A stretch of DNA of 64,000 nucleotides, taken from positions 30,144,145 through 30,208,144 of the forward strand of contig LS997565.1 in assembly GCA_000469685.2 (NCBI GenBank), in the 5' to 3' direction. Positions within the stretch are counted from its first letter, which is position 1, and each line of letters starts with the position of its first letter. The stretch comes from Haemonchus contortus (taxonomy: Eukaryota > Nematoda > Chromadorea > Rhabditida > Trichostrongylidae). Below the pieces are notes generated by a model. The model was not told where the DNA came from. It searched no databases and saw only the letters and a program-made list of their open reading frames with translations. The position numbers and the translations under genes were made by a program. Below are positions 22,669-40,222 of this stretch, piece by piece.

Positions 22669-23200
22669 ATGAGATTCACATCCAACATGTATGGCGAATG
22701 GTTCAAGTTGACCAGAAAAAAAAATCTTTGGCGTTTAGCTAAACCATCAGAACTACGTGTGGAACCTTGCGAGCTAAGCTACAAGGCCATCGGTGGTTTG
22801 AAGGGAGTGAACGTAGTCAACGACACCCAGGAGCGCAGGTTCTTCAAGGTGAATAATGTGTTCGTTGTTGGCGAGATCGAGTGGTGAACTGTGGGTGGTG
22901 AACGACCGCTCGTTTCAGGTGAAATGCTCGGATAATATGTTGTATCGTGTGAATCCTGTGTTCGGAGTGGTTGAGCCTGGCAAATCGTCGAGAATCGACA
23001 TTCTGCGGCAAAACGGTGGTGCTAAGATTGATAAGATTGTCCTCGTCACAACTAAAGTAAGCCAATGGATCATGATTGCAATAACTTCGGCTCAACTCTG
23101 CATCTTTCAGGCGGAGGAAGGTGAGACGCCGTCACGCGATGTCTTCAATCAGGGAAGAAATACGGAAATGATGGTGTTGCCATTGCTGGTGCAGGAATAA
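22669..23200 (+). CDS. MSP (major sperm protein)-domain protein
   Basis: Exons are 22669-22848, 22919-23056 and 23111-23200, about 135 residues. Both introns are phase 0 with clean ends (AAG|GTGAAT to TTTCAG; AAA|GTAAGC to TTTCAG). The domain reads RVEPCELSYKAIGG, NDTQERRFFKV, YRVNPVFGVVEPGKSSRIDI and KIDKIVLVTTK, and ends VLPLLVQE. This is the immunoglobulin-like fold of the nematode MSP/SSP family, which works in sperm cytoskeleton and motility or in binding partner proteins. Family members normally start only a few residues before the domain, so the start at 22669 gives an unusually long leader. An alternative first exon ending at 22643 (donor A|GTAAGC) would give MHLLK joined to LRVEP, but its acceptor is weak. 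AATAAA follows at 23227. Confidence 0.85.
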
Positions 23201-23226
23201 TTACCCCTAATTTATCGACTTTTAGC

Positions 23227-23232
23227 AATAAA
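23227..23232 (+). terminator. Polyadenylation signal AATAAA of the MSP-domain gene
   Basis: AATAAA lies 27 bases after the TAA of the MSP-domain gene, a normal spacing for compact nematode 3' UTRs. A second AATAAA occurs at about 23284. Confidence 0.7.
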
Positions 23233-24235
23233 GGGGTTGAAATATCTGCAGCTTGGATGTTATTCGAGAGCCACCGTGATTGCAATAAAGATACCCCTCC
23301 AGATAAACGCTCAGATGTATCGTTCTCAAAGACAAAGGATCTTTCTGCATACATTGAGAAATAGCGAGTCATGCTGCCAGAATCGCATATTGGTGTGTGC
23401 TCATTGAGTTCTGGTTCCGTGTTTTGGTCAGGGGTTCGGGAAAATGCACTCCCAAGGTTGACATGCAAGATAGACCCATCCGCCTTCAAGGTCAAATACT
23501 GGTCAGCAAAGAGGTCACAAATACTGGGCCATAGATGACACCCAAGTTTTCGAAAAGGGCTACTCGTCCGAAAATGCTTGGTGCCCAGGTATTGAATGTG
23601 AGATTGCCCACTGGCAACTCTTTCTGGATGGTAAAAAGTTACACGGAAATGGCTCCCGTTTGAACAACGAAGCCATGGTAGTTCATTTCCTCGTGCACAT
23701 GAATCTAACGAATTCGGCCATCAACGTTCTGAATGCTTAGCAGTACGTTGATGGCGGAATTACACGAAATCTGAAAAATTCCGACCCGAATCTTCGGCAT
23801 GTGCAGGCGGTTTATCGGTTTACCGAATTTGCGGCATGACTCCAGAGCTTCACATGCATACCTCTTTGCAGCTCTGTTAATCTAGATTCTGATTTTTCGG
23901 TCGACAAATTGGTCTAGTTCTCATTTCTGATGTTCAAAATCCAGACTCGAGCATGGTGATCTAGCATTGTTTTCGCAGGTAGTATTGAGCAATTCTCATA
24001 ATTGTGAGTACTCAGTACGTTTCTCAGTCTTTCTTAGTACATTGCGTGATAAATGCAATCACAGCATGCGCACAGGGCACAATTTTCATGAGAAGTTGGA
24101 AACTTGAACGCAGTGACAGAACCCCTAGTTATCCCTAGATGTGCCTGTTCACGGAAACGAAGCCAAAGGGTGTCAGATGTGAATCAATGTGTGCAGTTTT
24201 TAAATGAGCCTTCATCATGCGAGGAATTCTTGATA
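23233..24235 (-). other. Unidentified minus-strand open frames, possibly a decayed or split gene
   Basis: On the minus strand several adjacent frames look protein-like: PKIRVGIFQISCNSAINVL (about 23800), EEMNYHGFVVQTGAISV (about 23680), LPVGNLTFNTWAPSIFGRV (about 23600) and LNEHTPICDSGSMTRYFSM (23350-23420). They are broken by stops without obvious introns. I do not recognise the family. It could be a pseudogene or a gene whose introns I could not resolve. It is convergent with the MSP-domain gene. Confidence 0.25.
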
Positions 24236-25440
24236 TTATACAACCAGTCGGGCCGCACGGCTAACGCCGCGCTTCCCTCCTTCTTACTTCGCCCGGCTAC
24301 GCCGGGCGCTCCTCCTCCCTGTGAGAAATTTGCTATGCGTAAATAACTCTTCAAATTCTCCTTTTTCTTCGAAAGCTCTACACCCTCAGTATCAGCTCCG
24401 AACTGGGGGCGATTTTTTTCTGTAAGCCATCTTCGCTTTGTCGAAATAGAACATCGTATAATATCACAAAGGCGATTGTTCAAAGAAAAATAGTATTCAG
24501 AGACTTTATCGCCGCTGAGGCTACTATGTTAGCTACCATCAATGTTCCTCAAGGCCATCATCGAGGGCTCCCCTCCTTCTTGGGGCGAAGGGACTTAGCC
24601 GAAAAACATCAAACTAATGAAATCCTTCCCCCTTTTTTCCAGGTTATTTCGTTGTTTCGCTGAGCGAGAGTGTGTACTATCGACTATGCCTCCGAAGATG
24701 TATCTCCTTTTCTCTACTGATATATCACTTACTGTGAATCCAACATTATTAGCGGTGGCTAATAATGTTGATAAATTTGGCTAAGAATGATATCAAAGCA
24801 AAGAGAAACCGTGATCTTTCACTTAATGCAAACTCAGTTGGGTAGAGGTCGTAATCTGATAGCAAGTAGTGAACCAAACTCGTCTCCTAATAATCACACC
24901 ACCTACCCTTCTTGTCGAATGAAACATATCAAAAAGTCAAGGCTAGATCGTAAATAACAAAGGCGCTAGGAGGTGACTGGTGAGTGGATCTTCATCTCTG
25001 AGGCCTCTCCTATTGTCAGTGTTTCCATCCTGCCTCCTCCTATTGATTTTGCTCTCCAATCCACGGGATCAGGAGTTATGGGTTTTCAATCACTTATTTC
25101 GTGGAAACCCCGTCCCTCGGGGGCGGAGTCCGGCTCTACTACTCATCATAAGTGTTCCCGTACTGCCGCCTGCCAACGCCCTAGAGCCAAATTGACTATT
25201 TGGGCGCAACCCCCTCCCCCCCCCCCCCTGTGCACGGATTCTGGTCCTGCCACCCACCGTAAGTGTTCCCGTCCTGTCGCCTGTGCTCCTACCAAGTTTG
25301 AACGCTCCAGGTCCACGGGGACAGGAGTTATGAATTTGCGACCTAAAATTTTTATCGTACACGCCTCGCTCCCTGTGAACGGAGTCTGGTCCTGCCACGT
25401 ACCAAAGGTGTTTCCATCCTACCCCACCTACTCCTATCGA
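24236..25440 (+). repeat. Modular dispersed element of about 1.2 kb, copy 1
   Basis: The head carries GC palindromes (CGGCTAACGCCG, then GCCCGGCTACGCCGGGC). It is followed by GAAATTTGCTATGCGTAAATA and CTACACCCTCAGTAT, which also occur at 48625-48690. The middle (24830-24960), with GGTCGTAATCTGATAGCAAG and CGAATGAAACATA, matches 37340-37480. The tail (25080-25440) has about 2.5 partial copies of a monomer of roughly 145 bp containing GTTATGAATTTGCGACC and CACGG-type blocks. All three copies are on the same strand. No coding capacity is recognised; the open frame through the tail is probably incidental. Confidence 0.75.
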
Positions 25441-25877
25441 TCATGATGATCCTACATAATCCTACGTGATTACCCGATCAGACGTCTCTCTCATTAGCTT
25501 GTGGCAAGAAAAGTTCCAGGTTTCAGAAGAAAGTAGCTAGCCATACTCATTACTCTAAACAGACTTTCGTTTTAACGGTACTAACAGTGAAGTTGCATCT
25601 TGAACAAGGTCATCAGTCATTCATGCGAAGAAACAAACAAACAAACATTGCAAACATCTTATTCCTCGTACACAGCAAGCTAGGCAATTTTCAGGTAACC
25701 ATTTAGCAGAGTTTATTGTTTTCCTGAAATCTCCACGTGGTTCGTATATAAGCTTCATTAAGCTGACATTCGGCGAAATCGCCTTCTTAGGAGCCTGAAA
25801 GAATCGTAACGATCTGTGATTACCCGATCAGACGTCTCCACTAACCAGCTATCAACCCTTACCAGCGAACAATAAAC
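25441..25877. repeat. Stretch with two 23-bp direct repeats
   Basis: An identical 23-bp sequence, GTGATTACCCGATCAGACGT plus CTC, occurs at 25466-25488 and 25816-25838. Just before the second copy lies CGGCGAAATCGCCTTC...GAGCCTGAAAG, which resembles 43034-43064 and looks like part of another dispersed repeat. There is no gene. Confidence 0.6.
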
Positions 25878-26523
25878 TCAGAAATAGATACGGTCATGTC
25901 GAGGCTCATAGAAGGCCGTACGCGGAATATGCCAGTTCCCATAACACTTTGAATTCTCTAGAGCCTGGACCGCTCCTTGTGTCACTACATTTTGTTTACC
26001 GTGAACAAATAAATAAAACAACAAGTAAGTGGATGTGAATTGGCTCAGTAAGATTAGTGTACAAACGTTTGAGATTGACAAGTGGAATATCAAGAAAGCT
26101 CACCAATTTATTTTGTTGCTGAAACAAACATAGTTGGCCGACCCTTATAATCAGATTCTCTTCGTGAGCTGTAAATACTCGGTTGCAACGATTGCACCAG
26201 ACTTTTGTACCACTCTCATAACGCACGCCAAATAAATCAGAAAATCTCTAAAGCCTCAATAATATTAGCGAGTTATTACAAGAAGGTATTTACATGGGGA
26301 AGTATCTAAGGCATGATATAGGTTTTTGACAGGGAGCCATCTTTTCTATCAGACTACTTGCGATATACAGTACACGCCTGAGAAGCAACTTATTATTTGA
26401 GTATTTTTGAAATGTTTTGAGACTGTACAAAATTTCATGAGAGCCTCTTCCTGATTTTATAGTCTGAGGAAGTGAGCGGAGGAAAGCAAAACACTGAGTA
26501 GGCGGTCTCTGGAATGGTATCAC
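25878..26523 (-). CDS. Unidentified candidate gene with a CxxC motif, minus strand
   Basis: A splice-consistent minus-strand chain: exon from about 26523 to 26294 (donor AT|GTAAAT), exon 26245-26104 (donor TTG|GTGAGC), last exon 25964-25878 ending TGA. Reading phase is kept if the first acceptor is AGAG and the second TCCAG. The middle exon encodes FGVRYESGTKVWCNRCNRVF then TAHEENLIIRVGQ. The CNRC pair suggests metal binding or a disulfide. The last exon reads CYGNWHIPRTAFYEPRHDR. Introns are about 48 and 139 nt. I do not recognise the family. The first exon has no clear start and may be internal. The weak acceptors mean the model could be wrong; the middle and last exons are the best-supported parts. 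Confidence 0.35.
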
Positions 26524-26743
26524 TTCTTAGGAAGGTGGCGGTGAATGGCGATTTTGAAACTAGAGAAATTCATTTCCTCATGGATCCATTGTTTCATTTC
26601 CTAGCCTCAGAAACAGAAACATAACTGACGGTAACACAGCAAACATCTGATTTAAGACCAATCTCAGCGTTCTATTCAACTAATTACAGAATCAGGTCAC
26701 GACACATACTATGTAGAAGCTGACCCAATTTTTCTTACCCAGT

Positions 26744-27230
26744 TCTTCGTCGAGTGACCCGCAATGAACGGTTGCGTTCATTTTCATCCCGATAGCATTA
26801 TCACAGTTACTTGGCCGCACTCTACGTTCCGTTTTGCAATTCGTGTACAATTGGCCGAGTTACTACAGTCGAGTACGATTTCTAGACTCTCGACTCTTCT
26901 CAGAAGCTGCCAGTGAATTTCCCGCGTGGATCCGATTTTCGTTCGAAGGAAAACTAGTGAGGATTCAGCCATAATCATTGTTACGAGGTGTCATCCTAGT
27001 AGGAGTAGCGACCTTCGCAGGTTGTCCCATTGGCCACATAAGTACTTTTCTATCCAGATTTGTTCCGATTACGAACATGCCAGATAAGCAGCTTACCCGG
27101 TATTTTGTTATGAATATCCTCTCTATCAGTTTGAGATATTGTGGAATTCCAGCAAGCAACAGCTCTGCTTTTGAAACATCTCACAATTTAGACCGTTCAT
27201 CTGTTGTATGTACGTCAACTTTGCAATGAT
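26744..27230 (-). CDS. Unidentified candidate exons upstream of the CxxC gene, minus strand
   Basis: Minus-strand pieces join in phase across short introns. One reads RAVACWNSTISQTDREDIHN and ends G|GTAAGC at 27097. After 47 nt come EKYLCGQWDNLRR, then SFPSNENRIHAGNSLAASEK, then (45-nt intron) VRPSNCDNAIGMKMNATVHC, ending LG|GTAAGA near 26744. The peptide is Asn- and Cys-containing like an extracellular protein, but no family is recognised. Acceptors are generally poor and the first exon has no start, so this may be a pseudogene or a coincidence. It might belong to the same gene as 25878-26523, but I could not find a phase-consistent join. Confidence 0.22.
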
Positions 27231-28274
27231 CGAACCCAGTCTAGAGGACAGAATGGGGGATTTTGTCTCCTCCCTGTTGCTCACATTGTATTTTCACCGA
27301 AGAGAATCGCTGAAACTGCTTCAAGCTTGGAGAAGCTATTCTAATGAGTTCCCCAGAATGGATGAACTCATCTTTAAATACTATATTTGCTTATGCGGCT
27401 TCGGTTACTCTAATCTACAATGTAGTCAAACTCGTGCGCCTCAGAAGAAGCTCAAAGATAAGATATTAGGTCAACTCTGATAACTGTTTGGATTTTCTGA
27501 TTTTAAGAACATTTGAAGTCAGAGTGCCCTTTTTTCACCCAACTTTTAGTTCAAGGTCTCTCCCAAGTAGGCATGTGGAACGCAGTGGGGATTGTGACCT
27601 GGAAACGTTGTGTAAAAACTGCACACATTTGCGCAAACAGCCATAATGTTTCAAAAACTTTAACGTTGTCCCACTTCTCGGTTCAGTAGTAGGTACATAT
27701 CTCACGTAGGAGTTCGCAAGGGGTTGTTCCGACTGACATAATTCGGGAGTCATTGCCAAGTTCGGACCAGCATCACACTGTGAGCAAGTTTTCCAGCTCA
27801 GCGCCCAGTTCCATTTGTCACGCTACGTGTCCTGATTCAAATATTCACCTCACCGGGAAATTCGCGTTGTCTACAGCTGGCACTTAGCTAGTTCCCATCT
27901 ATAAAAAAGGGTGAAAACATCGTGTAAAAGACGGGGTCCTCGTACACTGCAATCTTAATGGGTGGGTTCAACAACGACGGTTTTACCTGCACCAAGAAGA
28001 TTGAGTTCCTTGCAGAGATATATTGTAAGATTGAAAGTACGGGTTTTCACACAAGCTTGCCCTATTTCCTCTTTTTAGTTTCGTTTTCGCCGTACTCTTA
28101 CCCCATTCCCTAACACCTTCGTCACCTTCGTTCCTTTCTTCGATTGATTTCCGCATGTCCATTTCCTTCTTGGAACGGATTCACTTATCTCATTCCACTT
28201 CTTAATATGAAAATCTCAATTTTGGCAGTATAAAGCGATTCCAAGGCAAATTTTCAAGGCGAATTTTTTTCCAG
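27231..28274. other. Intergenic; probable upstream region of the collagen gene
   Basis: No gene recognised. A 90-codon plus-strand frame at 27208-27480 (RRESLKLLQAWRSY) has no known relatives and lacks splice support. The last bases before 28275 are TTTTTTTTCCAG, directly abutting the collagen ATG. This suggests a trans-splice or intron acceptor for the collagen messenger. Confidence 0.5.
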
Positions 28275-34777
<6,503 letters not shown>

Positions 34778-34960
34778 GCCCAGGCATTGAGAATTTCCCC
34801 TCTACTTGGTTGCCAACTGTAGCGTGTTTAGCGGATTGTTATCCTTCTGTATTTTTGAGTAAGATTGGAAAAATGCGTAGCCTTTCGTGAATGTCCCTCT
34901 TCTATACTTACATGGTGGTTCGTGGATACATTGCCATTAACGTCCTAACATGCTCTTGTC

Positions 34961-34966
34961 AATAAA
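34961..34966 (+). terminator. Polyadenylation signal AATAAA of the collagen gene
   Basis: AATAAA lies about 185 bases after the collagen stop codon, followed by A-rich sequence. It is the first good signal downstream. Confidence 0.6.
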
Positions 34967-35202
34967 AAATGTCTCCGATGCCTCTGTCTGTGATTTCGTG
35001 AAGTTCCATTTTTACCAGAGGGCTACTTGAAGCGAGGATTGTGCAGTGACTATCACACGTGTCCTGAGCCAACTGATCGGTAAAACCACTGACTTTTATT
35101 TCGGGGTGACCACCTTAGTTCATTTTAAAGGTCACGCATTCATTCATACGGATTCAGCACGCTACTGCGATTTTGAATGGATGTCGTAACCACCATCGGA
35201 AT

Positions 35203-35337
35203 ATATTGACAAACGGCCATCTGACCGGTTGTCAATATGCTCTCTATGGAGAAGGTGGTGCAGGAGCTCCATAGAGAAATATATTGGCAACAGGCTATCT
35301 GACCGGTTGTCAAGATATTTCTCTATGGAGAAGGTGG
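35203..35337. repeat. Tandem pair of about 56-bp units with internal palindromes
   Basis: Units at 35203-35258 and 35281-35337 share CTGACCGGTTGTCAA and CTCTATGGAGAAGGTGG, with a period of 78 bp. Each unit holds an ATTGACAA...TTGTCAAT-type palindrome. TCTCTATGGAG (35240-35250) pairs with CTCCATAGAGA between the units. The second unit leads into a weak SINE-like A box (GGTGGCGTAGTG), so this may be a damaged SINE insertion. Confidence 0.65.
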
Positions 35338-35619
35338 CGTAGTGTCAATCGAGGCACAATGACACATACGACCTTCCAAGAAAGCGACCCATCGAAGCTG
35401 AAGGTTTTTTTTCTTTGCTCTCATCAGTTACTATCACCAATCAACTTCTGCCTCCTTCCCATCTTAAACCTCCGATCGAACTGCCATGTTTCATTCACTG
35501 CCAACACGAAAGGCGTAGGGGACCCAGTAGGTCTTACGGAACTATCATCACCTTTGTTTATGGCAATTTCAATCACTCGTGATCTAGGGTCTTATTCACA
35601 ACAAGGATACTGACACATA

Positions 35620-36100
<481 letters not shown>

Positions 36101-36744
36101 TTAACGTTTATACTGCGCGAATGGTATCTTTAGTCTTTAGGAACGTGGTAGATGAGGCTGCTGGGAATTGCACTAGTGAAGTATCAAGTGGGGAACTACC
36201 ACTGTTAAGTTTTCCATCCGGGCTCGGTCAATTGGTACCGGTTTTCACTGCAGTCATTGCATACGCTACATATGTATACGATACATAATGGAAGCCGATC
36301 GCCTGCGGTATCTCAGAATGGGATTGATCAGCACTAGAAGAACGTTTACATTTTCACTACACTTGGATGTTTTCTCCCCTTTTTCAATTTATTTTTTTCC
36401 ACTTTAAAATATAATAATTCATATATTTCAGCAATTCTAGTTCATATATTTCAGCAATTCACTAGTTCTTCTAGTTGTTTCACGATTCTCTGAAATTGAA
36501 TTGTCAACACATCCTCTCTTATCCGTCATCTTATCCGATTCAGCTTCATAATTTCTCTTTGAATGCGTATGTGGCCTACAACGTAGAGAGGCAACCTGCT
36601 GCCGTGCCACATGCTTTCGTCTTTACAGTCACCGGCTTGTATGGTCCAAAAGCTCCCGCCAACGTTTTTTACTGCTTTATAAAATTTTTCGTTTAAGATT
36701 TCATTATCCTTCTAATAATATTTATATAAGTAAATATATATATC
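36101..36744. other. No recognisable gene
   Basis: Only short open frames are present. ATATTTCAGCAATTC is duplicated near 36424 and 36446, a small local duplication. Confidence 0.5.
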
Positions 36745-37965
36745 GCCCGGCTAACGCCAGGCTCTCCTCCTTCTTGTGTCAAACGCCCTATCCCGAGAAA
36801 TGTTGAACTGAAGAATTTCATTCCCTTTTTTAAAGTTTATAGTCTTTTAGTTTTTTTTCCGTGTTTAGCTGAGTGAGGGTGTGAAACTGAAAAGGCTCAA
36901 AATCCTTCTTTGACACAACAGAAATCGAAGGCTTCCCTCTTCCCTTTATAGTTGTAGTAAGTCTAACTCTCCACTCCTTTTTTTGGAACAAATAGCAGTT
37001 TCTTGTAAACGAAATTTGACACAGGACTAACACAGCAGTGCAAATGGTATTCAGTTAAAGTCGGTGCTTACGCCTTCGATTGGAGATCTCGAACTTTTGC
37101 TCGCTTTCTCAGAAATAAATACCTATGGAAAATCCAACTGCTAGACAATCAAATATGATGCTGTGGAGATGTTCTGAGCGATGATAGCACCGTTATGAGA
37201 TATTTTTTATCAATTGACCCTTTTCCTCACGGAGATATCATTTGTTGAGAATTCTAGATTACAGGCGGTCGAATAAGTTTTATCGCCAATGACATCAAGC
37301 AAGGAGGATCCTTCATTGAATCAAAAACCTTGCTGGGTATTGGTCGTGATCTAATAGTAAGAAATGAACAAAGTTCTAATCTGCCTATCATGTTGCCCTA
37401 ATGGGTCCCTATCGCTGCATTTACCACTCAGTTTTGTCACCCTGCTCTACCATCTCGCCTTATCAAATGAAACATACTGAACGGTCGAAGCTACATCGTA
37501 GATACCGAGGAGTTAGGATTCCGATCGGTAGGTGGCACTCTTAGGTCCTTTATCTTCTCTTATCAGCTATCATCAACTCCTGTCACCGAGTACCTACGAT
37601 CCCGTCACATCCTGCATCACCTATCAGAATGCCGAGGTTCCACTGGTAATACAAAAAGTGTGATCCTACCAAATTTGAACGCTCTAGATCCACGTAAACA
37701 GGAGTTATGAATTTGCGGCCCAAAATTACTATGGCGCACGCCCCGCTCCCTGTGCATGGAGTCCGGTACTGCCACCCACCATAGTGTTCCCATGCCGCCC
37801 CCTGTAATCCTACCAATTTTGAACGCTTTGGGTCCACTGGAACAGGAGTTATGAATTTCCGGTCAGACACACACACCGACACACACACACACAAACAAAC
37901 ATCCACAAACACACCGACACACCAACAGGCACACTTAGCGAATCATTTAAAGTAGGATATATATA
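36745..37965 (+). repeat. Modular dispersed element of about 1.2 kb, copy 2
   Basis: It begins with CGCCCGGCTAACGCCAGGC. It continues through the CTCCTCCTTCTT block and the middle module GGTCGTGATCTAATAGTAAG and CAAATGAAACATA (37340-37480). Two monomers of about 147 bp follow, each with GAACGCT and GGAGTTATGAATTT (37680 and 37830). The tail is a CA-rich run followed by CACTTAGCG...TTTAAAGTAGGAT. Copy 3 shares the last module and end. Confidence 0.78.
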
Positions 37966-38399
37966 CAGTAGCGCTCAAATGTCTTCGGCCAAATGCTTCT
38001 TCAGCGGTACTTTTCAGTCGTAGCTAGGCGTAGCTTTTCAGCGTGTGTAGCATGGGTGTATTATGAATATTTACCACTGTTGACCTGCAATCTGATCATT
38101 TTCCAGATATACTAAAGAATTTGAACTCGAAACCAACTGAAAATACAGGTGATGGTCCTTCTGGAATCTCTTTTCTTTTTATCATGTCTAAAGTGTACGA
38201 TCGCTAATCCGAAAAAAACCCAGTAGAGGAGAAAAACGCACATAAGAATAGCTGCAGACGTCATTAACTTTGCTTTTAGCGAAGTCTACTACTGCAACAA
38301 ACCCTTGCCCTTTCTTATGTGGATATTGCCGTTTGTAGTCAAATACTGTTTTGAAGGGTGAAATAGCTCTAGTTGAACATATCCGAATTTCGCGTGTTT

Positions 38400-40013
38400 T
38401 TTTAAAGAGCCTTCCGTCAGTCATTATCAAAACCCTGGCTAGGCCCTTAACTCGTACCTGCCGGATTGTAAAGGGCCCACGTGGTGGAAACGTGAAGACC
38501 ACGCTGCTGATTAAGAAGGGAGATTTAGACGACAATATTGGCAACTATCGCCCAACTAGCCTGCTGCCTGTAATCTAAAAACTTTTTAGGAGAGTCATCC
38601 TTAACAGGATTGGCAAAATATAAGATGAAGGACAGCCATGCGAGCAAGCAGGATTTTGGAGGGTGTTTAGAATGTCGTTATGCTTTATCTCATCTCTGTC
38701 TCATCAATTTGAAGGAAGCTTTTGATACCGTAGAGAGAGAAGCGGTAATTGATATAAGGCCGCTCCGTGAGAACAACTTCACGAACAGGACCTCGCCATT
38801 TTATAAAGTAGTCATCATCAACGTGAAGAGAGAGGCTCGACAAGGCAATATCAGCTCGCCCGAACTTTTCAGTGCCGTCTCGATAACTTCATGGGATTGC
38901 ATTCAAGTGAAGATCGACGGCCACTACTTACACAATCTCCGCTTTGCAGATGGCATCGCTTATAACACCATCGAGCTGGCGGGACAAGTGCTCTGAATTC
39001 GACAGCGCATATGGGAAGATGGGATTTCGACTGAGCCTCACGAAGGCGATGTACATGGGAAACGGATCGGTACCTGATGCTCCTTTCGCGCTGTACGGAA
39101 GGAATATCTCTGAATGCTCCAGCTATGTGTATCTAGGTCGGGAAGTCAACATGATGAACGACTCAGCTCCGGAGCTGAGCAGACGGAAAGCGTGGCGTGG
39201 GAGCATTTAAGAACATTGAGGGAGTAGTGAAGAGAAGAACATCCGGCTCGCCGACGGCGCTCAATTTTTCGATACTCCGGTCCTTCCTGCTTTGACATAC
39301 GCCTTAGAGACTTGGACTCTACGGAAGCAGGAGGAGTATGCAGTTAGCGCCATTCAGCACGCTGTGGAAAGGACGATGTTCGGAATTTCCCTATACACGC
39401 AAGTGAAGGAGGGAATCCGGAGCTCCGAGCTCGCTGACGACCGAAGATTGGGAATGCCGTTGATTGCGCCAAGAAATCGAAAATCAAATGGGCCGGGCCC
39501 GTTATGCGGAAGGACGGGACGAACGTGAGTCCGAGGAGGCGCGCGGCAACTTGCGCGACGAAGTTCGTGACAAATTGAACGACTCTGGCGCCAATTTTCG
39601 GGGCAAAAACTCGAAGTAGAGTAGTTTAGTAGGGTCAGATGATCCTTCTAATCTACTCGACTACAAATTCGGGCCCCATTGATAGACGCTTAAGTCGTCC
39701 AAATCGTTACGCAAATTTGCCGCGCTCGTCCTCGGACGCACGTCCGGCCACATACCCCGTTATGCGATATAGTGATGACCGTTGGACCAGGGCGATTACG
39801 AACTCGATCACACGGGACGTCAAACGAACACCAGAACAGCCGACGGCTCGATGGTCAGATTTCTTCATGAAAGCTCTAGAAGAAAGAAGTCCTTCGCCCC
39901 GTGTCCCTCGAGCAAGTGCGATCCACTGGACTACTCTGGCTTGCGAAGGGGACGAATGGAGACGTTACTGGCGCCTGTTCGAGCAAATTGATGATCAACG
40001 GAAGGACAGGTGA
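38400..40013 (+). pseudogene. RTE-type non-LTR retrotransposon, reverse-transcriptase and C-terminal part, broken
   Basis: Starting with TLLIKKGDLDDNIGNYRP (about 38500), fragments in all three frames follow RTE reverse transcriptase order: [117 protein letters not shown] and HWTTLA..EWRRYW, ending at TGA 40011-40013. The catalytic box FADD reads FADG, and there are stops and frameshifts, so it is inactive. The endonuclease domain is absent: the copy is 5' truncated, as usual for LINEs. A fold-back MITE interrupts it at 39509-39755. The next element downstream is a SINE. Confidence 0.92.
39498..39766. mobile_element. Fold-back MITE inserted in the RTE copy, with target-site duplication
   Basis: An insert of about 250 bp splits the RTE frame between KSKIKWAG and VMRYSDD. 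It is flanked by the direct repeat CCCGTTATGCG (39498-39508 and 39756-39766). That sequence occurs only once in an uninterrupted RTE frame, so it is a 9-11-bp target-site duplication. The insert's two halves are inverted repeats: GTGAGTCCGAGGAGG...GCGGCAACTTGCG against the complement of CGCAAATTTGCCGCGCTC...TCCTCGGACGCAC. They meet at a centre near 39630-39655. Such a duplication length fits Mutator-like elements (inference). There is no coding capacity. Confidence 0.85.
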
Positions 40014-40084
40014 AACGGATGATGTGGCCTATAATATGAGTTGAGGTGTTTAGCCGATGTACTAGCTGGTGCTTTCATGCCAGA

Positions 40085-40222
40085 CGAGTCTGATACCAAT
40101 TGACCGACCTCGAAAAGGTGGAGGGCTTGGTTAGCCTAGGCGGACATCGATCCGGGATTCGATTCCCCTATCATGAGTGCGTGATAGTGCGCTACTTGCC
40201 ACTCCGCAATCTCCCCACCTAT
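40085..40222 (-). mobile_element. tRNA-derived SINE, minus strand
   Basis: On the minus strand an A-box-like TTGCGGAGTGGCAAGTAGC (about 40190-40208) and a B-box-like GGGGAATCGAATCCCGGATCG (about 40149-40169) are spaced as in the SINEs at 28814 and 43600. The body TCCGCCTAGGCTAACCAAGCC matches the 43600 copy (CTCCTAGGTCAATCAAGCC). It lies just after the RTE 3' end, and SINEs often share tails with LINE partners. Whether this pair does is not tested. Confidence 0.7.

Noticed and set aside
24973..25446. 157-codon open frame
   Set aside because: It lies across the monomer tail of a dispersed repeat; treated as repeat sequence, with possible coding noted only as a low-interest finding.
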